Shown in pieces: positions 22,911 through 34,900 of a stretch of DNA of 64,000 nucleotides (its first letter is position 1; every line of letters starts with the position of its first letter). The stretch is from contig NC_073339.2 of assembly GCF_027580225.2 (NCBI RefSeq), forward strand, positions 42,390,501 to 42,454,500. The letters are read 5' to 3'. The stretch comes from Misgurnus anguillicaudatus (lineage: Eukaryota > Chordata > Actinopteri > Cypriniformes > Cobitidae). The notes under the pieces were generated by a model, which was given only the letters and a program-made list of their open reading frames with translations, made no database searches and had not been told where the DNA came from. Both the position numbers and the translations under genes were made by a program.

Positions 22911-23166
22911 ATACTGTAAATCTTATTAATTAGGCTAAATATTTTTAGTGCTGGCTTTAGCCAAGTCTTGTCTGTGAAATCAAGCCCATGTCTAAACGGA
23001 TATCTGCAGATAGTCTGCAGCTCAAACAGTGCATTATATAGAAAGTAAAAGTAACACAGTAGACTATATAAAGCTTTGCAGCGGTTTCATTTTGTCCAGT
23101 AAGGACAGCTGAATGAGTCGACATCTTCAGTGTGTTAGAGACTGAGATCTGCATCAATAAACCCAG
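22911..23166 (+). promoter_or_regulatory. ifi44-like gene B promoter and untranslated exon 1
   Basis: GAAAGTAAAAGT at 23,041-23,052 is an ISRE-like site with one change from the GTGAAAGT form in copies A and C. ACTATATAAAG at about 23,063-23,073 is the TATA box. The leader exon of about 70 bp ends at donor CCCAG|GTGAG (23,166). The whole block is duplicated at 54,457-54,687. Confidence 0.75.
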
Positions 23167-23411
23167 GTGAGAAATTTTATTAATATTTTTTCAACTCATC
23201 ACTTTTTAGTCTGCATGGGTTTGAATTAAATTAAATTGTATGTGTCTCAATAATTAAAATTGTACATACAGATGTTGAGTCTGTCCCACAGAACAGACAC
23301 ATGGGAATCTCAACAAATACATGAAAGGACTGCTATATTATATTGTGTATATTACATTATGTTAATGTTATATTATATATTTATGATTTAGGATAAAGAC
23401 AACAATAAAAA

Positions 23412-26249
23412 ATGGGGGGACAAGCTCCATCAAAACCTGAACTGCCTGCCCCGGGTAAGAGTTTTTTTCTTCAGACACATTGAAGACACTATCACTGTTA
23501 CATATTAACTGCATTAAATTAAATACTATTTTTATATTTTACTTTATTGCATTCTGTTCTATTGAAAGTCTATGTTATGAACTGTACTGGGCAGAATATT
23601 GAAAATCAAGTTAAATTACAAATGTAATTTTAATTATGATTTATTATTATTTATGTAGAATAGAAGTTTAATTTTTATTTAATTATTAGTTATTGTTTTT
23701 TCTTTCTTTCTTGGTGACACTACCTGTTTAGGGAGAGAAAAAATAGTTTTTTTTTTACATAATGTTCCTATTAAGTATTCACAGAAAAGATCCCCGGCAT
23801 AAATACATATATAAAATCAAACAACATTTACTTCTGTAAATTTGATGGTTTCCAGGGATGGGGAGTCATAGCGTGATGTATTGCACCTGGGCGTGGCTTC
23901 TGACATCACACTGGGATGTGAGCTGAGGTGGATGTCCACCAGCTTGCCTCTCTGTGCATTTAAATAATTGAGATGTCCAACAAGATGGCTTAACTCAATT
24001 AGTTTTAGGAGAAAATAACAATTTAAGTATTGAGAAGCACCCACCTCACTGGTTCCCTTCTTCTTTGTGACATGTTCTGATCAGATCCATAATTGTAGTT
24101 ATGTTCATTTTTATTTTAAATAATTGCAAATTTTGTGTTATCAACTAAATATTTCACGTCAACCCCTATTGCTTAACACAAATCGACCCTCGATTGTAGT
24201 TAACCAAGTTAACCATTCTAGTTACCCATTCTCACTTTTTCTTGTTGAAAACTGTTTAAATCATCTGTAATTTCTTCTCTAGAATTAGAAAAACCATGGA
24301 GAACATTTGATTGGAGGTAAGTTTGTAAAAGGGATATATTAAAGTAAACTTTTCTGTCTACCATAATAATAGCGCTGCATTTACACAATGCCATTATCAT
24401 CATTACTCAACTACTACTCTAAAATTGGTGACATCATGCTCATGTCTATAACGTGTTCCGACATTGTGTGACATTGCCAACTGCTGCCTGGCATGCACAA
24501 TAGAGCATTTTACAGTTATAGTCTGTGTGCAAAAATGAAAACCCCATACGCATGAGTTAGATATAAAGACAGCAGAGTTTAGACAGCGTCTCAGCATATT
24601 ATGGTAGCATCTGCACAAAAACGTGTGTCTTTTGTCTTTGCACAGCCAAAAGAGAACGCTGAAAGAAAAGCTAGAGAAATTCTCAGTAAATAACCCAGAT
24701 GTAACAAACATCAGGATCCTGCTAGCTGGACAAATTACAGCAGGAAAATCCAGCTTCATAAACTCGGTCAACAGCGCCTTTCAAGGAGAGATTATTAATG
24801 AAGCGCTTGCTGGTTCAGCTGCTGGTGCGAGTTACAGTTTCACCAAAAAAGTATGAATTGTTTTATCGCTGAAACTTTGTTTTAAAAGAAATACACTTGG
24901 AAAAATTATATTCAAAACTAATAGATTTGTGCTGTTTTGATATTGTTTTGTAGCTCAACACATATAAAATCAGAAATGAACGTGGAGATGTGTTGCCTTT
25001 TGTCATGAGTGATATAATGGGCTTAGAAGCTGAAAAGTTGTCTGGGTTACAAGTACCTGATATCATCACCACCATACTTGGCCATGTGATGGAGGACTAT
25101 AAAGTAATAAACTACTACTTCATTTACTTCACATTGAAACACTTTACAAGAAGATTTGTATGTGTGCAATATCTCATGCTTTCTATTTTGTGCCTTATTC
25201 ACAAACCTAGTTCAAAAAAGACAAAGCAATCACTTCTGAAGATGAATATTACAACCAAAACCCTTCGGCCTCTGACCAGACTTTCTGCCTGGTTTACGTC
25301 ATAGCTGCAGATACAGTCAATTTAATACAACCACTACTTTTTGAGAAGTTCAAGATTGTCCGTGAGAGAATCAGTGAAAAGGGTAAAACTTCATTTTTAA
25401 ACATTGGGTTATGTATTTGTATAATGTAATGTGTATGTGACCACTTTTAAAGGATGCGCGAACTGCAGGCTATCCATCGTCCCCTCAAATCACCCACAAT
25501 CCTTTGCACACATTCAAAAAACATAACGAGAATCAAATTGGCAGTTTCTTTACCCAACCCCTTTCTAAAATATAAACCAAACATTGGTAAGAAAAGAGTG
25601 TGCACAGAGCTCATCCAATTTCATTATGAAATTCATCTCCTCATTTGCATTTAAAAGGACACACCCAATCACGTTTTTGCTCACACCTATAACGTGCCGA
25701 TTTACATACTATAATATATTATATGTGGGGTATTTTGGGTTAAAAACTGACATACGCACTCTGGGGACACCAAAGACTTATTTCTTTAAAAAGTATTATA
25801 AAATGTCCCCTTTAATCGAAAAATGTTAAGAATAATGTACATTATAATCTATATCTTGTAGATGATTTACATTGTCTCTGTGTAATCACTGTAGGGATTC
25901 CTCAAGTGATTGTCATGACCAAAGTTGATGAAGCATGTCCACTGGTGAAGAATGATCTGAAGAAGATCTACACTAGCAAGAGGATTAAAAAGCTGGTAAA
26001 TAACAAGATTAGTTTATTTGCTGTTGTAGTTGTTCATATTACAGGTTTGAAAGACTTAAATTGACTTTTTCTATTAAGATGGAGAAATGCAGTATTGAAG
26101 TGGGTGTACCGATGAACAACATCTTCCCAGTGAAGAACTACCATGATGAGATTGACACAAATGATGAAGTTGATGTTCTGATTTTAAAGGCAGTTGATCA
26201 GATTGTACGTTCGGCTAAAAGAAAAGTGGAAAAAGGTGCTTTAAACTGA
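23412..26249 (+). CDS. Interferon-induced protein 44-like GTPase, gene B
   Basis: Seven coding exons: 23412-23454, 24283-24316, 24646-24850, 24954-25103, 25211-25382, 25895-25995 and 26079-26249 (TGA). All have GT-AG borders, and they sum to 876 nt, which predicts 291 residues. The start MGGQAPSKPELPAPG is the usual fish IFI44-like N-terminus. G1 is GQITAGKSS at about residue 53, G3 is DIMG at about 113 and G4 is TKVD at about 209. Together they give the dynamin-like/IFI44 P-loop GTPase fold. There is no N-terminal TLDc domain, so it is a short GTPase-only form. An upstream ISRE-like site and TATA box fit interferon induction. No stops or frameshifts were seen. The paralogue is gene A on the other strand. 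Confidence 0.85.
25440..25815 (-). mobile_element. TTAA-type AGGGG MITE, partial, in gene B intron
   Basis: It shares CTCATTTGCATTTAAAAGGA, CTCTGGGGACACCAAAGACT and a terminal GTCCCCTTTAA with other copies. The opposite end is diverged. Confidence 0.6.
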
Positions 26250-26489
26250 TGGGAAATGTATGCATCTTTTCTACACTTTCTGGCTATATTCGCTGCAGTG
26301 CACATTCAGTTTGCAGTTCTGCAGTAGCCTTATATTCCACACTGAAAAAAATATTATTAGTTTAATTACGTGATTATTTAGTGTAGACATTATTATTTAA
26401 ATGAAATAAGTAGCTACTGTGTGCAAAGTGACACACATTTAGTTGGTTTTTGACCTTTAAAAATAGGTACAATTTGCACTTGGAGCCTA

Positions 26490-26800
26490 GTTCCCAGCTA
26501 ACAGAAAAAGCCTTGAAAGCACCCATAAAAAGTGTCCAGGTTTTTTATGTTTCAGGAAGGTTTCTTGGTTGTGTAAATGTTAGAGGAATGTTACAGTGTA
26601 TCATTTTTTGAAATGTGATGACAATGTCATGTTTTAATGTTCTTGCAGTTTTTAAAAGACTTGGATGTAAATAAAAAAAAACATTACATTCTATTATTTT
26701 AAAACTGTTATAAAACATTACTTCTGAATGTTTGGTAAAAATATTGCTGCATAAAACAATTCACTTATTAAGTTTTGATGTTGGCTTTGTTTCATTTACG
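26490..26800 (+). repeat. One arm of a foldback element downstream of gene B
   Basis: It matches the left arm of the element at 52,160-53,707: CCAGCTA start, GACAATGTCATGTTTTAATG, and a TTCTGAATGTT..TAAAAATATTGCTG block. The partner arm is absent. Confidence 0.6.
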
Positions 26801-27402
26801 ACAGTGAGCACAACTGGAGGTACATGTGCAAAACTCTAACTACAGTCTGCACTACCAACAGTCACCTGAGCTAAACAGTTCATCACCTGCAAAACTCACT
26901 CCAAGCAACACAACTCTTACAGTTTTTTACAATTGCTATGACAGATTTTTCAATACTTTTAACAAGTTTCCAAAACTCTTAACACAGTTAGCACTACATC
27001 CACCTGTGAGCTATACTATTAACACATTTCTTGTTGGTTTAACACAAAATGCATATATTAACACTAATTTAAAATGCTTTAACTTAGTTTACAGACAAGC
27101 TCAAACAAGACCAAAACAATAGATTTTAAATGTCAAATTTACAAATGCTTTCACACAGCATGTCAAAACAGATAACATCATGTGCTAAACCTCACTTATA
27201 GTCAAACTAAACAGCTATTTATATGATGAATTGAAACATAAATATATCTCCTGTATTTTATTCCATTGGGATTGAAAAACAACTTATTGTACTAATGCAA
27301 ATATATAAATCACAGTTGATTCCCACCTAGGAAACACACTCAGGTTATTTCTATTGCATGACTATATGGTATAGTAAAAGAGGGGCTCTTTAGCTCGATC
27401 TT

Positions 27403-27618
27403 GTGCGGAAAAGGAACAATATGAGAAACACAAAAATATGTCTGCACGAGTCAGCGGAAGACCACCATGACAAGGGAGAGGTTTTTCTCCAGTCCCACCT
27501 GGACATAATAGATGGTGCATTCCCAGACATCACACCTGAACACTGTCAGAGGTGGATAAGACATGGCAAAAGATTCTTCAGAAGATGCCTTGCAAGAGAA
27601 AAATCAGGTGTAATGTGA
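27403..27618 (+). pseudogene. C-terminal fragment of a DDE-type transposase
   Basis: A 71-codon frame containing DGAFPDITPEHCQRWIRHGK and RFFRRCLARE. This resembles the C-terminus of transposase-derived proteins annotated in many fish genomes as IS630-like. No upstream catalytic region is seen. The large gypsy element inserted about 450 bp downstream, in the same old repeat. Confidence 0.45.
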
Positions 27619-28077
27619 ATGAGAACATGTGGCCAAATAGAAACGCAATAGATTAGATTATGAGATTTTCTTTTTTGCTTTATACTTCAGTGGCTTTTTC
27701 TGTTTGTATTTGTTTATTTTTACTTTTTTACTGTAAATGGAAGTAATATTGAATATGTTTGTTATCTTGCAGTATTGTCCTGTTGTAAATACTGTAAAGT
27801 CTTTACTGCAACAATTCTACTTTTTTCATAAACCGTACTCTAAGATGAATGATTCATTTTTCTCTTGAATTGCTGCAGCAAAACAAACATAATGAATGGC
27901 TTTATTAAACCCAACTAAACAAAAATATAAACAAGTTTTCAAAAGAAACTGCAGTGCAAAACTCAGTCTATAATCAATACAATCTACTGTCTATTGTATA
28001 AGGGCAGACTTACACATAAACTTATGCAGTTTTTGTTTTTCCATCGTATGTTTGTGTTTTTTATGACATTGTGTTGA

Positions 28078-30936
28078 TGTCACAGGAGTGACGATCTTTT
28101 AGGCGGAACCAAAAATTGGGAAAGTTTGGTTCCGCCCGGATGTTTCCGCCCGGACCGGTAAGAGAAAACACCGGACATCCGGTAGCGTCGCGAACGCTGA
28201 AATCAGCCAAATTACACACAGCTGGGAGTTATTAGGAGGAGCGCCGGGTGATTGGACAAAAGCGACACCAAGAGAGTATTTTAGGACAACGTGAATTACA
28301 GGCTTGGTCGTTGTTACGGTGGGTGATTGTGTATCGCAGCGCCGAGTTGGGCTCGCCGGATACGCTGCTTTGGATCGCTGTATTGCTCTCTCTCTCTCTC
28401 GTTTGGATTATAGATCTATACAAAGGAAGACATCGATGACCTTATGGGTGGAATATTAGACAGATCCCGACGCTGAATGACAGAAACGGAGGAAGAGGAA
28501 AACTTACTGTTGTGAGTACACACCTGTGGAAAAGTGGTGTTGGTGGCTGGAAACGCCTCGTTTATGCATCTGGAGTCATTACAGTGTGAAGTCAACCTAG
28601 GACGAAGGGAGACCGAAGTTGTGAGTACATACATCACTTGAAGTAGGTGTTTTATATGCAGTTGATTTATACAATCGTTTGGAGTGTTTTCAAGAGCGAA
28701 CGAAGGCCCTACCCCTGTGAGCCGAAGGGTGGGTGAGCCGAAGGGTTATTGTGTAAGCAGCTACAGTGACGCCAATAAACAAATACTAGGCCGTCTACCA
28801 TCTTCCTATTCTCGCCCAGAGCAAAGTGGAAGAAGGCGGGTGTCACCGTGTGCACTGAGCGTGGTGGGTGAGTCTTTTGGATGTAGAAATTTTCACTTGA
28901 AGTGGTGCTGTGTAATGCTGTGTCTTGCAGTGAGAGTGCTGTGTCTTGTCTGACGTAACCCTGCCTTCAGTCACTCGTCCCGGGACGACGAAGAGGAAAA
29001 ACGGCGCTAGAGAACATCTGCACGATTATGCTGTAGTGTGCTTCAGTCTGACGGTATTATAGAGTGGCGGTGAAGAACTGTGCGAGTCGCGGTGTGCGTG
29101 AGTACTACATTTGCTGTTGTTACTTTATCTGTGTCCTTTTCATCACTACAGAGTAGAGGCGAACGAGACCCGCCGGCCCGAGGTCTCGACGAAAGGGCGC
29201 CCCGGTCCGGTTTTCGATTGACCAACGGGTCTCGAGGAAAGGGCAGCGCTCGACCCGGTGTGCCGGCGTGACGTCCTCGCCCCTCTGTCAGCCAACAAGT
29301 TCGCCGAGTGGGTCTTGGTCCCCGGCGTCCCATTGTAAACTACCGTCCAATCGACGCATTGCATAGCTAGCCAGCGTTAAGCCCGCCACCCGTAGCCGTT
29401 TGTGAGAGATTGAGCTGTGGAGAGAGCCATACCTACCTAGAAGCTGTAATCAGCACAGAGGTGAGAGAAAACCTTGAAGTCAATTCACTGTATCCTTGTA
29501 TCCCAGCAGTCGTCTGTGGAGAGAAAGAGAGCCAGCGTGAACACTGAGATATTGAGCTGTGAAGAGAGCCATACCTACCTAGAAGCCGTAATCAGCACAG
29601 AGGTGAGAGAAAACCTTGAAGTCGATTCACTGTATCCTTGTATCCCAGCAGTCGTCTGTGGAGAGAAAGAGAGCCAGCGTGAACACTGAGACATTGAGCT
29701 GTGAAGAGAGCCATACCTACCTAGAAGCTGTAACCAGCACAGAGGTGAGAGAAAACCTTGAAGTCGATTCACTGTATCCCTGTATCCCAGCAGTCGTCTG
29801 TGGAGAGAAAGAGAGCCAGCGTGAACGCTGAGATATTGAGCTGTGAAGAGAGCCATACCTACCTAGAAGCTGTAGCCGGCACAGAGGTGAGAGAAAATCT
29901 TGAAGTCGATTCACTGTATCCTTGTATTCCAGCAGTCGTCTGTGGAGAGAAAGAGAGCCAGCGTGAACACTGAGATATTGAGCTGTGAAGAGAGCCATAC
30001 CTACCTAGAAGCCGTAATCAGCACAGAGGTGAGAGAAAACCTTGAAGTCGATTCACTGTATCCTTGTATCCCAGCAGTCGTCTGTGGAGAGAAAGAGAGC
30101 CAGCGTGAACACTGAGACATTGAGCTGTGAAGAGAGCCATACCTACCTAGAAGCTGTAACCAGCACAGAGGTGAGAGAAAACCTTGAAGTCGATTCACTG
30201 TATCCCTGTATCCCAGCAGTCGTCTGTGGAGAGAAAGAGAGCCAGCGTGAACGCTGAGATATTGAGCTGTGAAGAGAGCCATACCTACCTAGAAGCTGTA
30301 GCCGGCACAGAGGTGAGAGAAAATCTTGAAGTCGATTCACTGTATCCTTGTATTCCAGCAGTCGTCTGTGGAGAGAAAGAGAGCCAGTGTGAACACTGAG
30401 ATATTGAGCTGTGAAGCGAGCCATACCTACCTAGAAGCTGTAACCAGCATAGAGGTGAGAGGAAAACCTTGGAACCGATTCACTGTGTCCCTGTGTCCCA
30501 GCAGAGTCTGTGGAGAGAGAGAGAATAAGGAAGAAGAGTGAGTCAACGAGCAGGGAGCTGTGGGAGACAGGCGGCGAACCGCCGCGCGCTGTTAAAGGTA
30601 CACTGACAGGAAGAGCTTATACCAACGCTCATTGTGATTTTATTCTGCCTCCAGGAAGGAAGAGGAGCGCGCCACGGGCAGAGGGAACCAGAGGCGGGAG
30701 CCCGTTCCCCGACGCAAACCCCCCCCCCCCCCTGGAGGACAGATTCTGACTTAGTTTTAATTTCCCTTTCCCCAACTCCCCGTATATTTTAACTATTTAA
30801 ATAAATAAAGAATATTTTATACTTACCTTGTACTCGTTGTTGTCTGGTCATTGGGTTGGTTTTGGGGACCTCCTCGAGGTGGAAGTTTAGAAGGGGCGTG
30901 GCTTAACCACTAGCGGCCAGCCCCTGGCTTGTGACA
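28078..30936 (+). repeat. 5' LTR (2859 bp)
   Basis: Exceptionally long for a gypsy LTR. It carries a CT-rich tract at about 28,387, a 142-bp tandem array (about 29,407-30,530), a 14-base C run (30,719-30,732) and AATAAA-type signals at about 30,800-30,810. The 32-bp length difference from the 3' LTR is accounted for by a 27-bp segment at about 29,416, one base near 28,700 and four bases in the C run. Confidence 0.92.
29407..30530 (+). repeat. 142-bp tandem array in 5' LTR (8 units, 426-bp higher order)
   Basis: The GTGAGAG word recurs at 29,461, 29,603, 29,745, 29,887, 30,029, 30,171, 30,313 and 30,455, always 142 bp apart. Units three apart are more alike than neighbours (29,603 with 30,029; 29,745 with 30,171; 29,887 with 30,313), giving a 426-bp higher-order repeat. 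Each unit also has CCCAGCAG 46 bp after GTGAG. Confidence 0.95.
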
Positions 30937-30938
30937 GA

Positions 30939-30957
30939 TTTTGGCGTAGTCGGCAGG
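30939..30957 (+). other. Candidate primer-binding site
   Basis: TTTTGGCGTAGTCGGCAGG starts three bases after the 5' LTR, the expected place for tRNA priming of minus-strand DNA. I did not assign the tRNA. Confidence 0.6.
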
Positions 30958-30970
30958 GTTCCACCTCGAG

Positions 30971-31930
30971 TTGAGTAACCAGACTAGCCCAATGACCGAC
31001 AACGCGGGGCCCGCAGCCCAACCCCGTGCGGTGCCTGTCTTTATGGGCAGCCCTTGGGTCCAAAAGTATGGAGGGACGGAGTCGGGAGTACGACTTACAG
31101 AATGGAAGGCCCAGTTGGAGTATCTAGCTGACCTGCAAGGCCTCAGTGTAGCCCAGCGGCTCCAGTTCGTGCTGAACTCCCTAGAGGGAGAAGCGCGGCG
31201 AGAAGTACAGGCCGCCCCTGAAGCTGTCCGAACCAGCGCCCAAACTATATTCCAGTTTCTCACCGAGCGATATGGTGATCACACCCCCGTAGCCGTCCTC
31301 CGTTCCCAATTTTTTAATAGTAAACAAGGCCCCCGACAACCCATTAGAGCTTTTGCCCTGAGACTGCGAGAGCAGTTCACCCGGTTACAGACCCGCCGCG
31401 ATCATGGATTGGGAGATGGAGAGACTTTGCTGCGCGACCAATTCCTTTTGGGGATGAAAGAGGGCCCCGTGAGACAGAGTCTGAGGGTCCAGTTTCGAAG
31501 AGACCCCGACCTCACCTTTGAAGATTTAAGGAAAGAGGCGCTGGCGTTGGAGGGCGACGAGGTTGAGGTGAGTGAGACCCCAGTGTGTGCGGCTGTAAAT
31601 GAAAGCGTGCCACCACCACCTGAGCGCACGGATTGGAGGCAGGCTCTGAAGGCAGAACTTTTGAAAGACGTCCGGGAACAGATGTCTGAAATATCTAAGA
31701 CCCTCCTGGGAGAGCTACGCCAAGGTAGGGCGCGGGAGGAACCAAGGCCGGCACCCCGAGAGCGAGTGTACTCGGAGAGGAGCCGAGAGCCACCTGGACG
31801 CCCAAGCCGCTACAATCGGCCCCGTTTCGAATGGGATGACCAGGGGCGGCCGATTTGCAACCGTTGTGGTGAGCCAGGACATTATAGCCGTCAGTGTGGG
31901 CCCCGCAGGGCATCGGAAGGGGGTTTTTAG
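30971..31930 (+). CDS. gag: Gag of the large Ty3/gypsy element
   Basis: A 319-codon frame. The capsid-like part includes LTEWKAQLEYLADLQGLS, LNSLEGEARREVQ and FLTERYGDHTPVAVLRSQFF, the pattern of retrotransposon gag proteins that form the particle shell. A single CCHC zinc knuckle (C-X2-C-X4-H-X4-C, CNRCGEPGHYSRQC) lies at about residues 296-309 and would bind RNA. The frame ends at TAG 31,928-31,930. The start is uncertain: the second in-frame ATG at 30,992 is equally possible. The end overlaps the pol frame, which lies in the -1 phase. Confidence 0.88.
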   Translation: MSNQTSPMTDNAGPAAQPRAVPVFMGSPWVQKYGGTESGVRLTEWKAQLEYLADLQGLSVAQRLQFVLNSLEGEARREVQAAPEAVRTSAQTIFQFLTERYGDHTPVAVLRSQFFNSKQGPRQPIRAFALRLREQFTRLQTRRDHGLGDGETLLRDQFLLGMKEGPVRQSLRVQFRRDPDLTFEDLRKEALALEGDEVEVSETPVCAAVNESVPPPPERTDWRQALKAELLKDVREQMSEISKTLLGELRQGRAREEPRPAPRERVYSERSREPPGRPSRYNRPRFEWDDQGRPICNRCGEPGHYSRQCGPRRASEGGF

Positions 31931-34900
31931 GACGACCGGCCACAGTGGGTCGTGTGGCCGGGACCCCTCGAGAAGACCCGGGAAGAAGGGACAGTTCAAG
32001 GCAACAGATGATCGGACATAGCCCGGTGGCAGAAGTAAAAGTGTGTGGCCAGTGGATTCAGTGCCTGGTAGATACGGGCTCACAGGTAACGATGTTTGCG
32101 GAAAGCCTCTCCAAGGAGATATTCGGACGAGGGGGAACACAAGGAGCGGAGGCCCCCTGGCTGACTTTGAAGGGCGCTAACGGCCTGGAAATCCCCTACA
32201 TTGGCTATCGCCTGACGGATCTGGAACTGCATGGAGTAGTTGTCCCTCAAAAAGGTGTGATCATTGTTGAAGATAAGTGTTTGGGTGCCCACAGGGCCCT
32301 GTTGGGCATGAATGTCCTCTCTGAGTGTTGGGAGGAGATATTCCGGGCTAGGCCTGGTCTAAGGATCTCACCTACCGAGAGGCCCAAGTGGGAGCGCGTA
32401 GTGGCCGACTGCCGCCGGGTCCAGATGAACCAGGTTCGTAGAGATCGGGAGGTGGTGGGAAGAGTAATGTGTCGTTTTGCTTTGTCTATTCCCCCTAGGA
32501 GTGAGGCTATCGTATGGGCAAGAGTGCCCCTTCGGGAAGCGAGCCCTGAGGAGTGGGTGTTGGTAGAGCCACACACAGATTGTCCACAAGTGGAGGTAGC
32601 ACGAGGATTAGCTGCGGTCCACCGGGGGAGGATCCCTGTGAGAGTACGAAACGAGCACCCCTATGCAGTACAATTGCACCGACATCAACGACTGGCCCGG
32701 CTGACGGTGGTCACACCCCACCAGGTGAGAGAGGAGAGGGACGTCAGTTTCCGTCAGGTGTGCCCCACTGTGATCGAGGTGGCCCTGACTCAGATGGATG
32801 CCCCGGCGAGTAGCCAGGGGAGAGGTGTGCCAAGACATCTGGCGGGTGAGGCACTGCAAGGGGATGACCTGGGACGGGTACAGACCCAGAAACTACAGAC
32901 ACTCCTTCGAAAGTGGCAACATATGTTTGCGAGGCACGATGAGGACTATGGGTGCACCCGGGTGGTGGAACATCACATCCCCACTGGGGATGCAGTGCCC
33001 AGCAGGGAGAGGTACCGACCGATTCCACCTACCTTGTATGCAGAAGTGCGTACACTTCTGCAGGGCCTGTTGAGCCGGGGCATCGTCAGAGAGAGTAGCA
33101 GCCCCTGGGCAGCCCCCATCGTGCTCGTACAAAAGAAGACGGGAGCCTGGAGGTTCTGTGTGGACTATCGCAAGTTGAACCTGGTAACAAAGAAAGATGC
33201 TTTCCCTTTGCCACGTATTGAAGACTCCCTCGCTGGCCTCACGCAGTCAGCCTGGTACTCCACCCTGGATCTGGCCAGTGGATATTGGCAGGTGCAAGTA
33301 GCCGAGGTAGACCGGGAGAAGACTGCCTTTACGACCCCGTTTGGACTATTTGAATGGGACCGGATGCCTTTCGGGCTTTGCAACGCTCCGGCCACCTTCC
33401 AACGCCTGATGCAACGCTGCCTTGGAGGTCAGTTGATGGAGTCAGTACTGGTATACTTGGATGATGTGATTGTGTATTCCCCAGATTTCGACTCTCACCT
33501 CCGGCACCTAGAGGAAGTCTTTCGAGCCATGGAGAGATATGGGCTGAAGCTGCAGCCAGACAAATGCCACCTGCTGCGGCGAGAGGTGAAATTTCTGGGC
33601 CATGTTGTCAGCGCAGCAGGGGTGGCCGTGGACCCCGAGAAAGTCTCTGCAGTGAAGGATTGGAATGCGCCTAAGACTGTGAGGCAAGTACGATCCTTTC
33701 TGGGGTTCGTGGGATATTACAGACGTTTTATTAAGGATTTCTCGAAGATTGCCAAGCCCCTTAACCAGTTGCTGGTTGGCACGGGACGAAGCCGGGGCCG
33801 TGGATCGCCCTCTATTAACTGGGGTAGTGAGTGCGAGATGGCTTTTCAGAGGCTAAAACAGGAGTTGTTACAGGCCCCCATCTTGGCGTATGCTGATTTC
33901 TCTAAACCTTTTGTCTTATATACAGATGCGAGCAACCTGGGATTGGGGGCAGTATTGGCCCAACGACAGGAGGGAACAGAGCGGGTGATCGCTTATGCGA
34001 GCCGGAGCCTTCATCCGGCAGAGAGGAACGACGCAAATTACAGCTCCTTCAAGCTGGAACTGCTGGCCCTGAAGTGGGCCCTGAGCGAAAAGTTCAAGGA
34101 CTACCTTTGGGGAGCTAAGGTAACAGTCATCACAGATAACAACCCTTTAGTACATTTACAGACGGCGAAGCTGGGGGCCGTAGAACAGCGATGGGTGGCT
34201 CAGCTGGCCAACTTTGATTACAAGTTGCAGTATCGGCCCGGACGAGAGCATACGAACGCGGACGTCCTCTCAAGATTGCCAGAGGTAAAGAGCCCCAGAT
34301 ACCAGGAGTATCGAAGGGAGGATAGCCAAGAGGAGGGCTACATGATAGGGGCTGTAGAGGCGCCAGGAGATCAGCAGGAAGTCGCACCAGGGAGCTGGGG
34401 GTGGGACCCCCGCCGTTGGATGGAAAGGCAGGCCCAGGATCGGGACGTGCGCCAGGTGAAGACGTGGGTGGACCGGGGCCAACGGCCCACACCGGCGGAA
34501 AGGTTAGCCCAGACAGAGACCGGGAAGAAGTTGCTGGGACAGTGGGAGAAGCTGGAGCTACAGGAGGGGGTACTTTGCAGGAAGACCCGTGATCCGAAAG
34601 TGGGCGAAGAGGTGTGCCAGATCGTAGTGCCCGCCGACCAGGTAAACGCATTGGTCTCAGCCTATCATGACCAGTTGGGACATCAGGGACAGGAGAGGAC
34701 TGTATCTCTACTGCGTAGATTCTTCTACTGGCCGGGACTGGAGGCGTCTGTGCACAACCTAATTCAAGCTTGCCCCCGGTGCATGCTGTTTAAATCTAGA
34801 CGAGAGGCCCGAGCACCGATGGTACCCATTCACGCGAAAGCCCCCCTCCATATAATGGCAATGGACTTCCTGACGCTGGGTCGCCCTCGGGACCGTTATC

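Noticed and set aside
28248..28439. 63-codon LTR ORF with hydrophobic segment as an env-like or membrane protein
   Set aside because: Too short, no signal or glycoprotein features, and it overlaps an equally long antisense ORF; noted only as an oddity of the LTR.
29407..30530. CRISPR-like array
   Set aside because: The repeats are 142 bp with no unique spacers, in a vertebrate LTR; it is an ordinary tandem repeat.
29474..30541. Repeated 71-codon plus-strand and 93-codon minus-strand ORFs in the LTR array
   Set aside because: Each is one period of the tandem repeat, running across the donor-like site into the wrong phase; none has support as a protein.
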